Positions 37,918 to 45,598 of a stretch of 64,000 nt of DNA are shown here, piece after piece. The stretch comes from JAWLCA01 sp041687395 (lineage in GTDB: Bacteria > Pseudomonadota > Alphaproteobacteria > Rhodobacterales > Rhodobacteraceae), in contig JAWLCA010000005.1 in the NCBI GenBank assembly GCA_041687395.1, positions 116,691 to 180,690 of the forward strand, written 5' to 3'. Position numbers and translations under genes: made by a program. Below the pieces are notes generated by a model. The model ran no database searches and was not told where the DNA came from. It saw only the letters and a list, made by a program, of their open reading frames with translations. The number at the start of each line of letters is the position of its first letter. Position 1 is the first letter of the stretch.

Positions 37918-38643
37918 TTGGGTCGGTTCAGGTTTCTCGCGCAGCTATGGTTGGTCCTCGTTCTGGCGGTCGCCGCCTGTGCACCGCTTGATCCCGCCCC
38001 GGTCCAGCGCCCGCAGCCCGCCGCTTTCGAGCCCGGCGCGCGACTGGACAGTCAGACGGCGGCGCGAAACTTCGTGGCGGTGGTGGACCGGACGCGACCC
38101 GTCGCGGTGCAGGAATGCCGCCTGCGCAACCCGCAGGCGAATTGCGACTTCGTGATCGTGATCGACGACCGCCCGAACCAGCCGCCGAACGCGTTCCAGA
38201 CCGTCCAGCGCGACGGCCGCCCGGTGATCGGCTTCACGCTGGCGCTGATCGCCGATGCCCGCAACCAGGACGAACTGGCCTTCATCCTGGGGCATGAGGC
38301 GGGCCATCACATCGCCGGCCACCTGCCGCGGGTGCAGCAGTCGGCGATGGCGGGCGCGCTGATCCTCGGCACGCTCGCCAGCCTCGGCGGCGCAGGCCAG
38401 TCGGAGGTCGATGCCGCCAGCCGCCTGGGCGCCTCGGTGGGGGCGCGGACCTATTCGCGCGACTTCGAGCTTGAGGCCGACATGCTGGGCACCGTCGTCG
38501 CCAATTACGCGGGCTTCGACCCCGAGCGGGGCGCCGCCTTCTTCTCGCGCATCCCCGATCCGGGCAACAGCTTCCTGTCCACCCATCCCCCCAACGCCCA
38601 GCGCATCCAGGTGGTGCGGCAGACGCTGGGCTCGCTGCGCTAG
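37918..38643 (+). CDS. M48-family metalloprotease lipoprotein
   Basis: A 241-aa protein starting at TTG 37918, which has GGAAGGG upstream and places a lipoprotein signal peptide at the N-terminus (LAQLWLVLVLAVAACAP, Cys about 21). The zinc site is HEAGHH with the third ligand in ELEADMLG. The C-terminal DPGNSFLSTHPPNAQRIQVV is typical of M48/Oma1-like or LoiP/YggG proteases acting on envelope proteins. It lacks the TPR part of BepA. Confidence 0.85.
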   Translation: MGRFRFLAQLWLVLVLAVAACAPLDPAPVQRPQPAAFEPGARLDSQTAARNFVAVVDRTRPVAVQECRLRNPQANCDFVIVIDDRPNQPPNAFQTVQRDGRPVIGFTLALIADARNQDELAFILGHEAGHHIAGHLPRVQQSAMAGALILGTLASLGGAGQSEVDAASRLGASVGARTYSRDFELEADMLGTVVANYAGFDPERGAAFFSRIPDPGNSFLSTHPPNAQRIQVVRQTLGSLR

Positions 38644-38647
38644 GAGG

Positions 38648-39382
38648 CTATGCGCCCACCGGGCGCGGCTGCGCTGAAACCTGCCGCCGAATCGCCGGGC
38701 TGAGGGCGATCGCCAGAAGCAGGATCGAGAACAGGCACCAGATCGCCGGCACCTCGTTCGGATTGTCGGTCAGCACGCTGGCCAGCATCGGCCCCGCCAG
38801 CATGTGCATCAACGCGAAGCGCCACGCGCCGTAGACCACCGGCAGCACGAAAACGGCCAGCACATAGGTCGGAAAGCCCCAGTAGACGCCCATCGCGTGC
38901 AGTCCCAGCGCGGATTCCACGGGCAACATCATGCCGTTGAACGGCACGTCCCATGCCAGGTGCCAGACCCCGGATACCGTGCACAGCGCCGGCCCGCACA
39001 GCGGCGACCGGGGATCGCAGATCCCCGCCCAGCTCATCGGGTAGAGCTGCACCAGCATCACCAGGGAACACAGCGCTGTGATGCCAAATATCCAGCCCCG
39101 CATCCGCGCCCGCACCGGGCCGGGGACCAGTTCCATCGCAAAGGCATTGATGATCAGCGGCTGAAAGATGATGTGGAGGACCGAGAGCAGGGTCACCGTC
39201 TGGTTTGCCCCCGTACCGCATTGGTCGATCACCATGTAGCCGGCGAACTGCAGCAATTCCATCAGCGTGAAGTACCCCAGCGCCAGCGGTATCGCCACAG
39301 CATCGCCCCGCCGCCAGGTCACGACCGTTCCGACAGCCCCGGCCGCCGTCATCACCACCGTCGCCTCGAGCCCCCAGCACAT
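38648..39382 (-). CDS. DUF5765-like integral membrane protein
   Basis: A 244-aa protein with about seven predicted helices (VVMTAAGAVGTVVTW; LALGYFTLMELLQFAGYMVID; LLSVLHIIFQPLIINAFAMEL; WIFGITALCSLVMLVQLYP; YVLAVFVLPVVYGAWRFALMHMLAG; IWCLFSILLLAIALSP). A cysteine-containing luminal loop (GICDPRSPLCGPALCTVSG) is notable. Probably the Rhodobacterales DUF5765 family, function unknown. The ATG at 39382 follows a G-rich stretch. Confidence 0.65.
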   Translation of the reverse strand: MCWGLEATVVMTAAGAVGTVVTWRRGDAVAIPLALGYFTLMELLQFAGYMVIDQCGTGANQTVTLLSVLHIIFQPLIINAFAMELVPGPVRARMRGWIFGITALCSLVMLVQLYPMSWAGICDPRSPLCGPALCTVSGVWHLAWDVPFNGMMLPVESALGLHAMGVYWGFPTYVLAVFVLPVVYGAWRFALMHMLAGPMLASVLTDNPNEVPAIWCLFSILLLAIALSPAIRRQVSAQPRPVGA

Positions 39383-39644
39383 TGCCCGCCCCTGCCTTTC
39401 CTGCAACCTGCACCCGCAGTGGGCGGCGGGCAAGGGTATCTTCCTGTTTCCAATGGAGCGAGCGAAGGGCGCGAAGCCGGCCTCACCTCCGGAATGCCAA
39501 CGCAAGCCCACGTTGCCAGATTTGAGTTCGATTCAAGTCAAAGTAAAAACACAATCAAATTTTAATTTCTCTTTACAGACGAGGAATTGAGCATTCGGAG
39601 ACCAGTTTTGTCCGGATGATCTTCGAGAGAACGGAGGTTGGAAA

Positions 39645-40130
39645 ATGAGTAACGAGTGCACACCAAATGGCTTCGGAAGAGCGCTGCCTGCGCTCATCAT
39701 GGCAGCTGCTGCTGCCGTCGCGGGCACCCAGCCGGCGGCGGCCCAGACTTACTGCAAGATCGAGACGGTGCAGACCATGTCCTCCGTCACCGATCTCTGC
39801 GACTGTGACATCGTCACGCCGGGAATGCTGAAGCACATTCTTGGTCGTTCCGACTTCTCGGTGATCCTGGAAGAGACCTCGCAGGAATGCCCGCGCTTTG
39901 CCCGCGCACTGACGGATTTCCCTGTAGCCAGTTTCACCCCTGCCCCGAATGAAGGCGGCGGCGGCGAAGGCGACAGGAGAAGAAGCGATAGAGGTGGCAA
40001 CGGGCCCGGCGGCAACGGCGACACGGATGTGGGCGAGACCGAGAACGATGAGGCAGGCGATGGTGGGACTGAACCCGGTGCTCCGGATGAAACTGCCGAG
40101 TCCGAACTAAATGATGCACGTCCCAGTTGA
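39645..40130 (+). CDS. secreted protein with Gly/Glu-rich low-complexity tail
   Basis: A 161-aa protein. Signal peptide with a long hydrophobic core (LPALIMAAAAAVAGTQPAAAQ, cleavage near 34). The mature domain of about 70 residues has four cysteines (TYCKIETVQTMSSVTDLCDCDIVTPGMLKHIL; SQECPRFARALTDFP). The last 65 residues are disordered and acidic (GGGGEGDRRRSDRGGNGPGGNGD, EPGAPDETAESEL). The 5' flank (39530-39600) is markedly AT-rich, a likely promoter. No family recognised. Confidence 0.6.
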   Translation: MSNECTPNGFGRALPALIMAAAAAVAGTQPAAAQTYCKIETVQTMSSVTDLCDCDIVTPGMLKHILGRSDFSVILEETSQECPRFARALTDFPVASFTPAPNEGGGGEGDRRRSDRGGNGPGGNGDTDVGETENDEAGDGGTEPGAPDETAESELNDARPS

Positions 40131-40149
40131 GGCCCTCCTTCCAAGCCTG

Positions 40150-40176
40150 CCTGCGGGCCGGCCTATGGCCCGCAGG
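40150..40176. terminator. bidirectional hairpin between convergent genes
   Basis: A perfect 10-bp stem CCTGCGGGCC/GGCCCGCAGG with a 7-nt loop lies midway in the 87-nt gap between the secreted protein (+) and the transglutaminase-like gene (-). T-tracts are weak. Confidence 0.6.
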
Positions 40177-40217
40177 AATATGGAACCAATCCCTCAGGGG
40201 GCCTTCGGTCCTCGAAA

Positions 40218-40835
40218 TCAGTGCGTCGATACCAGGATCCACGAACTCGGCGCGCGCGGGTTCTGCATCCGCATGAAGTTGTAACCGGTCTGGCGCCAAT
40301 GCTTGATCCTGGGTTCGACGTTGTCGAGGACATAGTCTCCGTCCTGCAGCCGCAGGATCAGAATGGCATGCGCGCCGGTTCGCCGGGAAAAGACGGTGGC
40401 GAGCAGAAGATGCTCTGCCGGGACGCCCCGCCGGATCAGTTCCCTCTTTTTCAGCAGCGCAATGTCTTCGCAGTCGCCACGGCTGGTCGACGGCAGCGTC
40501 CAGTGTTCGCTGGTGCCGTATTGCCGCCTGTCCGATATCGGCCGGATCTGACGGTTGACGCTGCGATTGACCTGCTGCGCCATTTCCAGTGTGGTGGTGC
40601 CACTCGATGGACCGGCCCCGCCTTTCTGGCACGCCCAGTCGTAACGCGCGCAAAGGCCAAAGGCACCAGCGGGTGCCGCAATCGGCGCGCCCGCACCCAG
40701 GAACCGTGGGCTTGTGCCGGGACTGGCCGCGGCAAAACCTAGCATCCCAAGCAGCAAAAGGCAGACCAGTGTCGCCCCTGATGCGGCGCGAAGCAGGCCG
40801 GATGCTGCGGCCCCTCTGCCGGCTTCACGTCGCAT
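40218..40835 (-). CDS. bacterial transglutaminase-like cysteine protease (BTLCP)
   Basis: About 205 aa. N-terminal signal/anchor GATLVCLLLLGMLGFAAASPG. The catalytic triad is visible: Cys in RGDCEDIALLKK, His in GAHAILILRL and Asp in GDYVLDNVEP. FGLCARYDWACQ is the family's N-terminal cysteine motif. The family comprises periplasmic LapG-like proteases or relatives. Alternative starts at 40850 or 40886 are possible; 40835 has GGGGGAC upstream. Confidence 0.85.
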   Translation of the reverse strand: MRREAGRGAAASGLLRAASGATLVCLLLLGMLGFAAASPGTSPRFLGAGAPIAAPAGAFGLCARYDWACQKGGAGPSSGTTTLEMAQQVNRSVNRQIRPISDRRQYGTSEHWTLPSTSRGDCEDIALLKKRELIRRGVPAEHLLLATVFSRRTGAHAILILRLQDGDYVLDNVEPRIKHWRQTGYNFMRMQNPRAPSSWILVSTH

Positions 40836-41219
40836 AAACCCGTCCCCCATGCCTGCCTGACTGCCACGCGCAGCATTGATCCTCATCGCAACAGGTTTCC
40901 AGGTTCCAAAGTTAAGCCGAGGCGCGGCTTCAATCCAAGGCTAATTCGGCCAGGGGGTGAAAGTCGCCAGGCTGGCGTCGTGGACGCGCGTGCTCACCAT
41001 CGGGGCAAGGGTGAGGCGCGTGTTAAACCACGCGACCACCGATGCCTTACAGATGCTGGCAGGTTGCTTGCGCATGGCTGGCGCGTTTCTGGCGCGGCAT
41101 GATCGAGTTTCAGCTCGCCCGTCACGCCGAAATCAAGGCTGGCGATAGCGCCGTGTGTCAAGGCCCGACGTGCCGCAGCGCACTTCAAGATTTTCAGATT
41201 TATCAAAGTTTTGCGGGAA
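40836..41219. other. intergenic region without a recognised gene
   Basis: This 384-nt gap between the protease start and the ruvB stop has no open frame with convincing codon use. A weak CTCACC/GGTGAG hairpin lies near 40993-41015, and the sequence is AT-richer close to ruvB (41185-41220). A small RNA cannot be excluded. Confidence 0.3.
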
Positions 41220-42248
41220 TCAACCCTCAAACAGATCCGCCTGCCCGGGCGCCCTTGGCGCGTCCAGCCCCAGATGCCGCCACCCCTTCGCCGCCAGCAT
41301 CCGCCCCCGCAGCGTCCTGGCGATCAGGCCCTGCTGCAACAGAAACGGCTCGATAACCTCTTCAATCGCATCCCGCGCCTCTGACAGGGCCGCCGCGATC
41401 GTCTCGACCCCGACGGGCCCGCCGCCGTAGTTGTCGGCAATCAAGGTCAGGTAGCGCCGGTCGGCACTGTCAAGTCCCAGATGATCGACACCCAACCGCG
41501 TCAAGGCTCCATCGGCAACCGCGCGTGTCAGCCGTCCGTCGCCCTCGACCAGCGCAAAATCCACCACGCGGCGCAGCAACCGCCCGGCGATCCGCGGGGT
41601 GCCGCGCGCGCGCCGCGCAATCTCGCGCGGGCCGTCCGGATCGGCCGGGATGTTCAGAAGCCGCGCTCCGCGCGTCACGATCTCGTTCAGTTCATTCTCG
41701 GTGTAGTATTCTAGCCTAGTCGGAATGCCGAACCGATCCCGCAGCGGCGTCGTCAAGAGGCCCAGCCGCGTGGTCGCCCCGACCAGAGTGAACGGAGGCA
41801 GATCAATGCGAACGGTGCGCGCAGCCGGCCCCTCACCGATCACGAGATCGAGCGCGAAATCCTCAAGCGCAGGATAGAGCACTTCCTCGACCACCGGGGA
41901 CAGGCGGTGAATCTCGTCGATGAACAAAACATCCCGCGGCTCCAGATTGGTCAGGATGGCCGCCAGATCCCCCGCCTTGGCAAGAACGGGACCAGAGGTC
42001 ATGCGGAACCCTACGCCAAGCTCGCGTGCCATGATCTGCGCCAGAGTCGTCTTTCCCAGACCCGGCGGACCGTGGAAGAGCGTGTGATCCATCGCCTCGC
42101 CCCGCCGCCGGGCGCTTTCGATGAAGACACGCAGGTTCGCCCGCGCCTCGGCCTGGCCGATGAACTCCTCGAGCTTCTGCGGTCGCAGCGCGCGGTCGGC
42201 ATCCTCGGGTCGGGGCTCGGGGCGTAGCGCAGGGTCAGGCGTGGTCAT
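41220..42248 (-). CDS. ruvB: Holliday junction branch migration helicase RuvB
   Basis: A 342-aa AAA+ motor. Signatures: RPQKLEEFIGQAEARANLRVFI, Walker A HGPPGLGKTTLAQI, Walker B DVLFIDEIHRLSPVVEEVLYPALEDF, sensor region VGATTRLGLLTTPLRDRFGI and the C-terminal winged-helix GPVGVETIAAALSEARDAIEEVIEPFLLQQGLIARTLRGR. It drives branch migration with RuvA. Third gene of ruvC-ruvA-ruvB. Confidence 0.97.
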   Translation of the reverse strand: MTTPDPALRPEPRPEDADRALRPQKLEEFIGQAEARANLRVFIESARRRGEAMDHTLFHGPPGLGKTTLAQIMARELGVGFRMTSGPVLAKAGDLAAILTNLEPRDVLFIDEIHRLSPVVEEVLYPALEDFALDLVIGEGPAARTVRIDLPPFTLVGATTRLGLLTTPLRDRFGIPTRLEYYTENELNEIVTRGARLLNIPADPDGPREIARRARGTPRIAGRLLRRVVDFALVEGDGRLTRAVADGALTRLGVDHLGLDSADRRYLTLIADNYGGGPVGVETIAAALSEARDAIEEVIEPFLLQQGLIARTLRGRMLAAKGWRHLGLDAPRAPGQADLFEG

Positions 42249-42251
42249 CGC

Positions 42252-42923
42252 CTATCCTTTCGGCGCCAGAAGCCGCAGGGCGGTGCGGATCAGGGCAGGC
42301 GTGTCGGCGTCGGGCGCGTTCGCCGCCGCTTCGGATACGGCCGCGGCCGCGTCGGACGGCGCATAACCAAGGTTCCCCAGCGCGGACATCGCCTCGGCCG
42401 TCGCGGCGGCGCTGGAAGAGGACGGGTTCTGAATGCGGGGGGCTGGTTTCGACAGTTCGATCACCTCCTCCCCCTCCGGTCCGGCCTCCGACATTCCGGC
42501 GACTGCGCCCATCGCCATGACCGATGGCGCCTTTGATTTGAGCTCCATCACCACACGCTGGGCGATCTTGGGGCCGACGCCAGGGGCCGCCTTGATTGCG
42601 GACCAATCACCCAGCGCAATCGCCCGTGCCAGCCCTTCAGCCCCCAGCGTCCCAAGGATCGCCATCGAAGCCTTGGCACCCACGCCCTGCACCGAAATCA
42701 GCAACCGATGCCACTCCTTCTCCAGAAGCGACGGGAAGCCGAAAAGCTGCAAAAGATCCTCGCGCACCAGCAGGTCGGTGAACAGTTCGACCGCTTCGCC
42801 CGGCCCCGGCATCCGCGCCAGCGTCCGATCGGAAACGTAAACGACGTAGCCTACGCCACGTACATCAATCAGCACATGATCCGTGCTGCGAAAGACAAGC
42901 CGGCCGGCGATCCGCCCGATCAT
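42252..42923 (-). CDS. ruvA: Holliday junction DNA helicase subunit RuvA
   Basis: A 223-aa protein. The OB fold begins MIGRIAGRLVFRSTDHVLIDVRGVGYVVYVS. Helix-hairpin-helix elements are SVQGVGAKASMAILGTLG and APGVGPKIAQRVVMELK. The C-terminal UBA-like domain (AMSALGNLGYAPSDAAAAVSEA) contacts RuvB. Its start overlaps the ruvC stop (ATGA), and ruvB follows after 3 nt. Confidence 0.96.
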   Translation of the reverse strand: MIGRIAGRLVFRSTDHVLIDVRGVGYVVYVSDRTLARMPGPGEAVELFTDLLVREDLLQLFGFPSLLEKEWHRLLISVQGVGAKASMAILGTLGAEGLARAIALGDWSAIKAAPGVGPKIAQRVVMELKSKAPSVMAMGAVAGMSEAGPEGEEVIELSKPAPRIQNPSSSSAAATAEAMSALGNLGYAPSDAAAAVSEAAANAPDADTPALIRTALRLLAPKG

Positions 42924-43438
42924 CGGTCGGCCCGCGCCAGAGCGGCCGCCAATCGACCCGACGATTGAAGGTGATGTGCATGGCAGATCGCAACCGCCAG
43001 TGCATCCGCGGCATCCGGCCCGGCAAGAGTTACCCCCGGAAGGTGCAGCCGAACCATGTGGTCCACCTGTGCCTTGGCCGCGTGACCGACCCCGACGACT
43101 GCCTTCTTCACCGCATTGGGGGCGTATTCACCCACCGTCAGCCCGGCCTGCGCCGGCACCAGCAGCGCAATGCCGCGCGCCTGCCCCAGCTTCAGGGTTG
43201 CCACGGCATCCTTGTTGACGAAAGTCTGCTCCACGGCCGCCGCATCGGGCTGGTGCAGCATCAGGATCGTCGTCAACTGGTCGTGGAGGCTGAGCAGCCG
43301 CGCCGCCAGGTCATCACCGGACGAATGGCAGATGCCGTTGGCCACATGTGTGAGTCGTGCGCCCCGCACGTCGATAACGCCCCAACCGAGGTTGCGCAGA
43401 CCGGGATCCAGCCCCAGAACACGCCGCGCTTCCGTCAT
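42920..43438 (-). CDS. ruvC: Holliday junction resolvase RuvC
   Basis: A 172-aa RNase-H-fold endonuclease. First catalytic Asp in VLGLDPGLRNLGWGVI; Glu in AAVEQTFVNKDAVATLKLGQARG; the C-terminal acidic pair in GPDAADALAVAICHAH. It resolves Holliday junctions bound by RuvAB. First gene of the operon. Confidence 0.96.
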   Translation of the reverse strand: MTEARRVLGLDPGLRNLGWGVIDVRGARLTHVANGICHSSGDDLAARLLSLHDQLTTILMLHQPDAAAVEQTFVNKDAVATLKLGQARGIALLVPAQAGLTVGEYAPNAVKKAVVGVGHAAKAQVDHMVRLHLPGVTLAGPDAADALAVAICHAHHLQSSGRLAAALARADR

Positions 43439-43748
43439 CCTGCCCCCTTGATGCCATTTCTGTGTGGCCTTTTGGCAGCACTAGCACGAAGCGCGAACAT
43501 CCGCCAAGCACGAATTCTGACGCAATGGAGTGTCGCCCGCCAAGACACCGCGGAAAAGCGACGTTCCGCGGGGCGATCACGACGCCTCTGGGTCACCCGA
43601 AACACTTTATTAACAGGTGAATCTGCCATGCACCATTTGCATGATAGGGTTGCGCCTGTCGCAGCTTGTCGTTTCAGAACCGCCCGATTAATTCGCAATG
43701 CAGATGTGGAATGCATCGCAATCGGACACTTTTTCAAGGACAGCTGAA
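43439..43748. promoter_or_regulatory. divergent control region of ruvC and the DUF1127 gene
   Basis: This 310-nt gap holds AT-richer patches near 43608-43622 (ACTTTATTAACAGG) and 43688-43745. AAGGA precedes the DUF1127 ATG. No coding frame there is convincing. Exact promoters cannot be assigned by eye. Confidence 0.3.
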
Positions 43749-43964
43749 ATGGCCGCTTTCGAGACGACCCGGACTGCGCCCTTCGGCGCCATCACCACCC
43801 TGAAGATCGTGCAGGCTTTCGAGACTGCACTTCATCGGATTTCGACATGGAACGACGCCCGCGTGACGCGCAATGCGCTGTCGAAACTGACGGATCGCGA
43901 ACTGGACGATATCGGTCTGTGCCGTGCCGATCTGGAACGGCTTGATCTGGCGCAGCGCGACTGA
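43749..43964 (+). CDS. DUF1127 (YjiS-like) small protein
   Basis: A 71-aa protein. The C-terminal motif LSKLTDRELDDIGLCRADLERL is the DUF1127 signature, preceded by a helix (ALHRISTWNDARVTRN). Such small arginine-rich proteins in alphaproteobacteria are linked to phosphate/carbon metabolism and RNA turnover; the specific role here is unknown. ATG 43749 is favoured by AAGGA 8 nt upstream. Confidence 0.88.
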   Translation: MAAFETTRTAPFGAITTLKIVQAFETALHRISTWNDARVTRNALSKLTDRELDDIGLCRADLERLDLAQRD

Positions 43965-43991
43965 CAGCAGACACGGCACCGAAGGAAAGAA

Positions 43992-44015
43992 CGGCCGCCC
44001 CAACGGGGGCGGCCG
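43992..44015. terminator. bidirectional terminator between DUF1127 and prmA
   Basis: A 10-bp perfect stem CGGCCGCCCC/GGGGCGGCCG with loop AACG, in the 78-nt convergent gap. A/T-containing flanks on both sides. Confidence 0.7.
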
Positions 44016-44042
44016 CTCTCATTTCCAGCCATGCCAATCCGG

Positions 44043-44912
44043 TCAGCCCGGCGCGCTCAGCGTCAGGGTTGCCCAGTCTCCGATATCCTCGCGCCGGTGC
44101 AGGGTGAAGCCCTGCGCCTCATAGGCGGCCAGAACATCGTCCGCCTGCTCCACCAGAAGGCCCGAAAGGATCGCGTGGCCCGCGCACATGTGCCGGAAAA
44201 TCGCGGGTGCCAGCTCGATCAACGGTCCCTTCAGGATGTTTGCGAAGACCAGATCGAAGGGCGCCGCGGCAGCCAGCCGCGGATGATCGAAACCCGCAGC
44301 CTCTACGCACTCCACCCGGCCGTCCAGCCCGTTGGCCATGACATTCGCGCGGGCCACATCCACCGCCACGGCATCGACGTCGCTTGCCAGAACCTTGCCC
44401 GGCCAGATCCGGGCGGCGGCCATCGCCAGAACGGCGGTGCCACAGCCGATGTCCACCACGTTATGCCCAACGAACCCCTCGGCATCGAGTCGGTCCAGTG
44501 CCCGCAGGCACCCCTGCGTCGTTCCATGATGGCCCGTGCCAAAGGCCATCGCCGCTTCGATCAGCAACGCGACGGATCCTTCGGGCACCTTGTCGGCGTC
44601 ATGGCTGCCGTAGACAAAGAAACGCCCTGCCTCCACCGGGCTCAGTTCACGGCGCACCTTGGCGACCCAGTCGATCTCAGGCAGTTCCGACACCGCAAAA
44701 GGTTGCGCGCCAAACGCCGCCGCCAGCAACGCAAGTTCTGCCTCGTCCGGGCCTTCGGTGAAATAGGCGCCGACCTCCCAGCGCCCCGTTCCGTCCTCGA
44801 TCTCGAACACCCCGACGCCGGTCGGCTCAGGGCTCATCGCCTCCATCGCCTCGCCCAAGGCGCGGGCGCGATCTTCGCTTGACAGCGTCGTCAGGGCGGT
44901 GAAGGTCGGCAT
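44043..44912 (-). CDS. prmA: ribosomal protein L11 methyltransferase
   Basis: A 289-aa methyltransferase. SAM-binding motif I VVDIGCGTAVLAMAAARIWPGKVLASDVDAVAVDVARAN, upstream AMAFGTGHHGTTQGCLRALD, and FDLVFANILKGPLIELAPAI (NILxxPL motif IV) are diagnostic. It trimethylates L11. Length matches the family. Confidence 0.93.
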   Translation of the reverse strand: MPTFTALTTLSSEDRARALGEAMEAMSPEPTGVGVFEIEDGTGRWEVGAYFTEGPDEAELALLAAAFGAQPFAVSELPEIDWVAKVRRELSPVEAGRFFVYGSHDADKVPEGSVALLIEAAMAFGTGHHGTTQGCLRALDRLDAEGFVGHNVVDIGCGTAVLAMAAARIWPGKVLASDVDAVAVDVARANVMANGLDGRVECVEAAGFDHPRLAAAAPFDLVFANILKGPLIELAPAIFRHMCAGHAILSGLLVEQADDVLAAYEAQGFTLHRREDIGDWATLTLSAPG

Positions 44913-44964
44913 GGTGGCTCCGGGTTGCGTTTCCGCCCGGCGATAGGTGCGTAGGCGGGGGGCG

Positions 44965-45294
44965 TCAACCCTCGGCGCGGAAGGTCTGCATCACATCATA
45001 CATCACCGGCTCGAACCGCGAGCACAGGTCCGCGATCCGGCGGTTGCGCTTGCGCATCTCGTCGCTGCGCAACATCGCCTGGAAATCCTCGCGCCTCCGC
45101 CACTGTGAGTAGCTAGCGATCCGGGTCTGAGCATCGTTCATGTGCAGCGCAGCCGAGATGAAGCCCGGCTGGCGGCGGATGAACTGCTCGTAGGCGTCGC
45201 GCAATTCGTCCAACAGGTCCTGTGCGGTGCCGGGCGTCATCTCGAAGGTGGTGATGACGGTCTGCGCCTCGGTCGGGGCTGTGATGGTAAGCAT
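44965..45294 (-). CDS. antibiotic biosynthesis monooxygenase (ABM) domain protein
   Basis: A 109-aa single ABM/dimeric alpha-beta barrel. VITTFEMTPGTAQDLLDELRDAYEQFIRRQPGFISAALHMNDAQTRIASYSQWRRREDFQAML follows the ABM pattern closely (EMTPG, QPGFISA, YSQW). Members include monooxygenases and haem-degrading enzymes; the substrate is unknown. It is divergent from the SARP-like regulator. Confidence 0.85.
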   Translation of the reverse strand: MLTITAPTEAQTVITTFEMTPGTAQDLLDELRDAYEQFIRRQPGFISAALHMNDAQTRIASYSQWRRREDFQAMLRSDEMRKRNRRIADLCSRFEPVMYDVMQTFRAEG

Positions 45295-45598
45295 GGCCTC
45301 CCTCCCTCATTGTCGGCCTTGAGGCCGTACGATCAGCCTACGCCCGACGGTCGCTTCCGGCAATCGCCGCGCCGTTTCACGCAGCATTCACGTGACTCAT
45401 GGGAAAGTTCTCCGACGCGAGAGGATCGACAGTCGGCGACAGCAACAGGGGCTCGGCATGTTCGTGTGGCGCAATGGATGCGACCGGGTTGGCAAAGGAC
45501 CCGGTTTTACTTTACTTAAGGGAAGCGATCCCGCACAACTTTTGGTGGCGGGAGCGGAGATCAAGAGTGTGAGGCCGGATCGGGACAATGCGGTTGTC
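45295..45598. promoter_or_regulatory. region between the ABM gene and the SARP-like regulator
   Basis: A 304-nt gap. An AT-richer segment around 45505-45520 (TTTTACTTTACTTAAGG) may hold the regulator promoter. The regulator's frame is open throughout this gap, but the derived sequence (basic, low similarity to any domain) does not look coding. Confidence 0.3.
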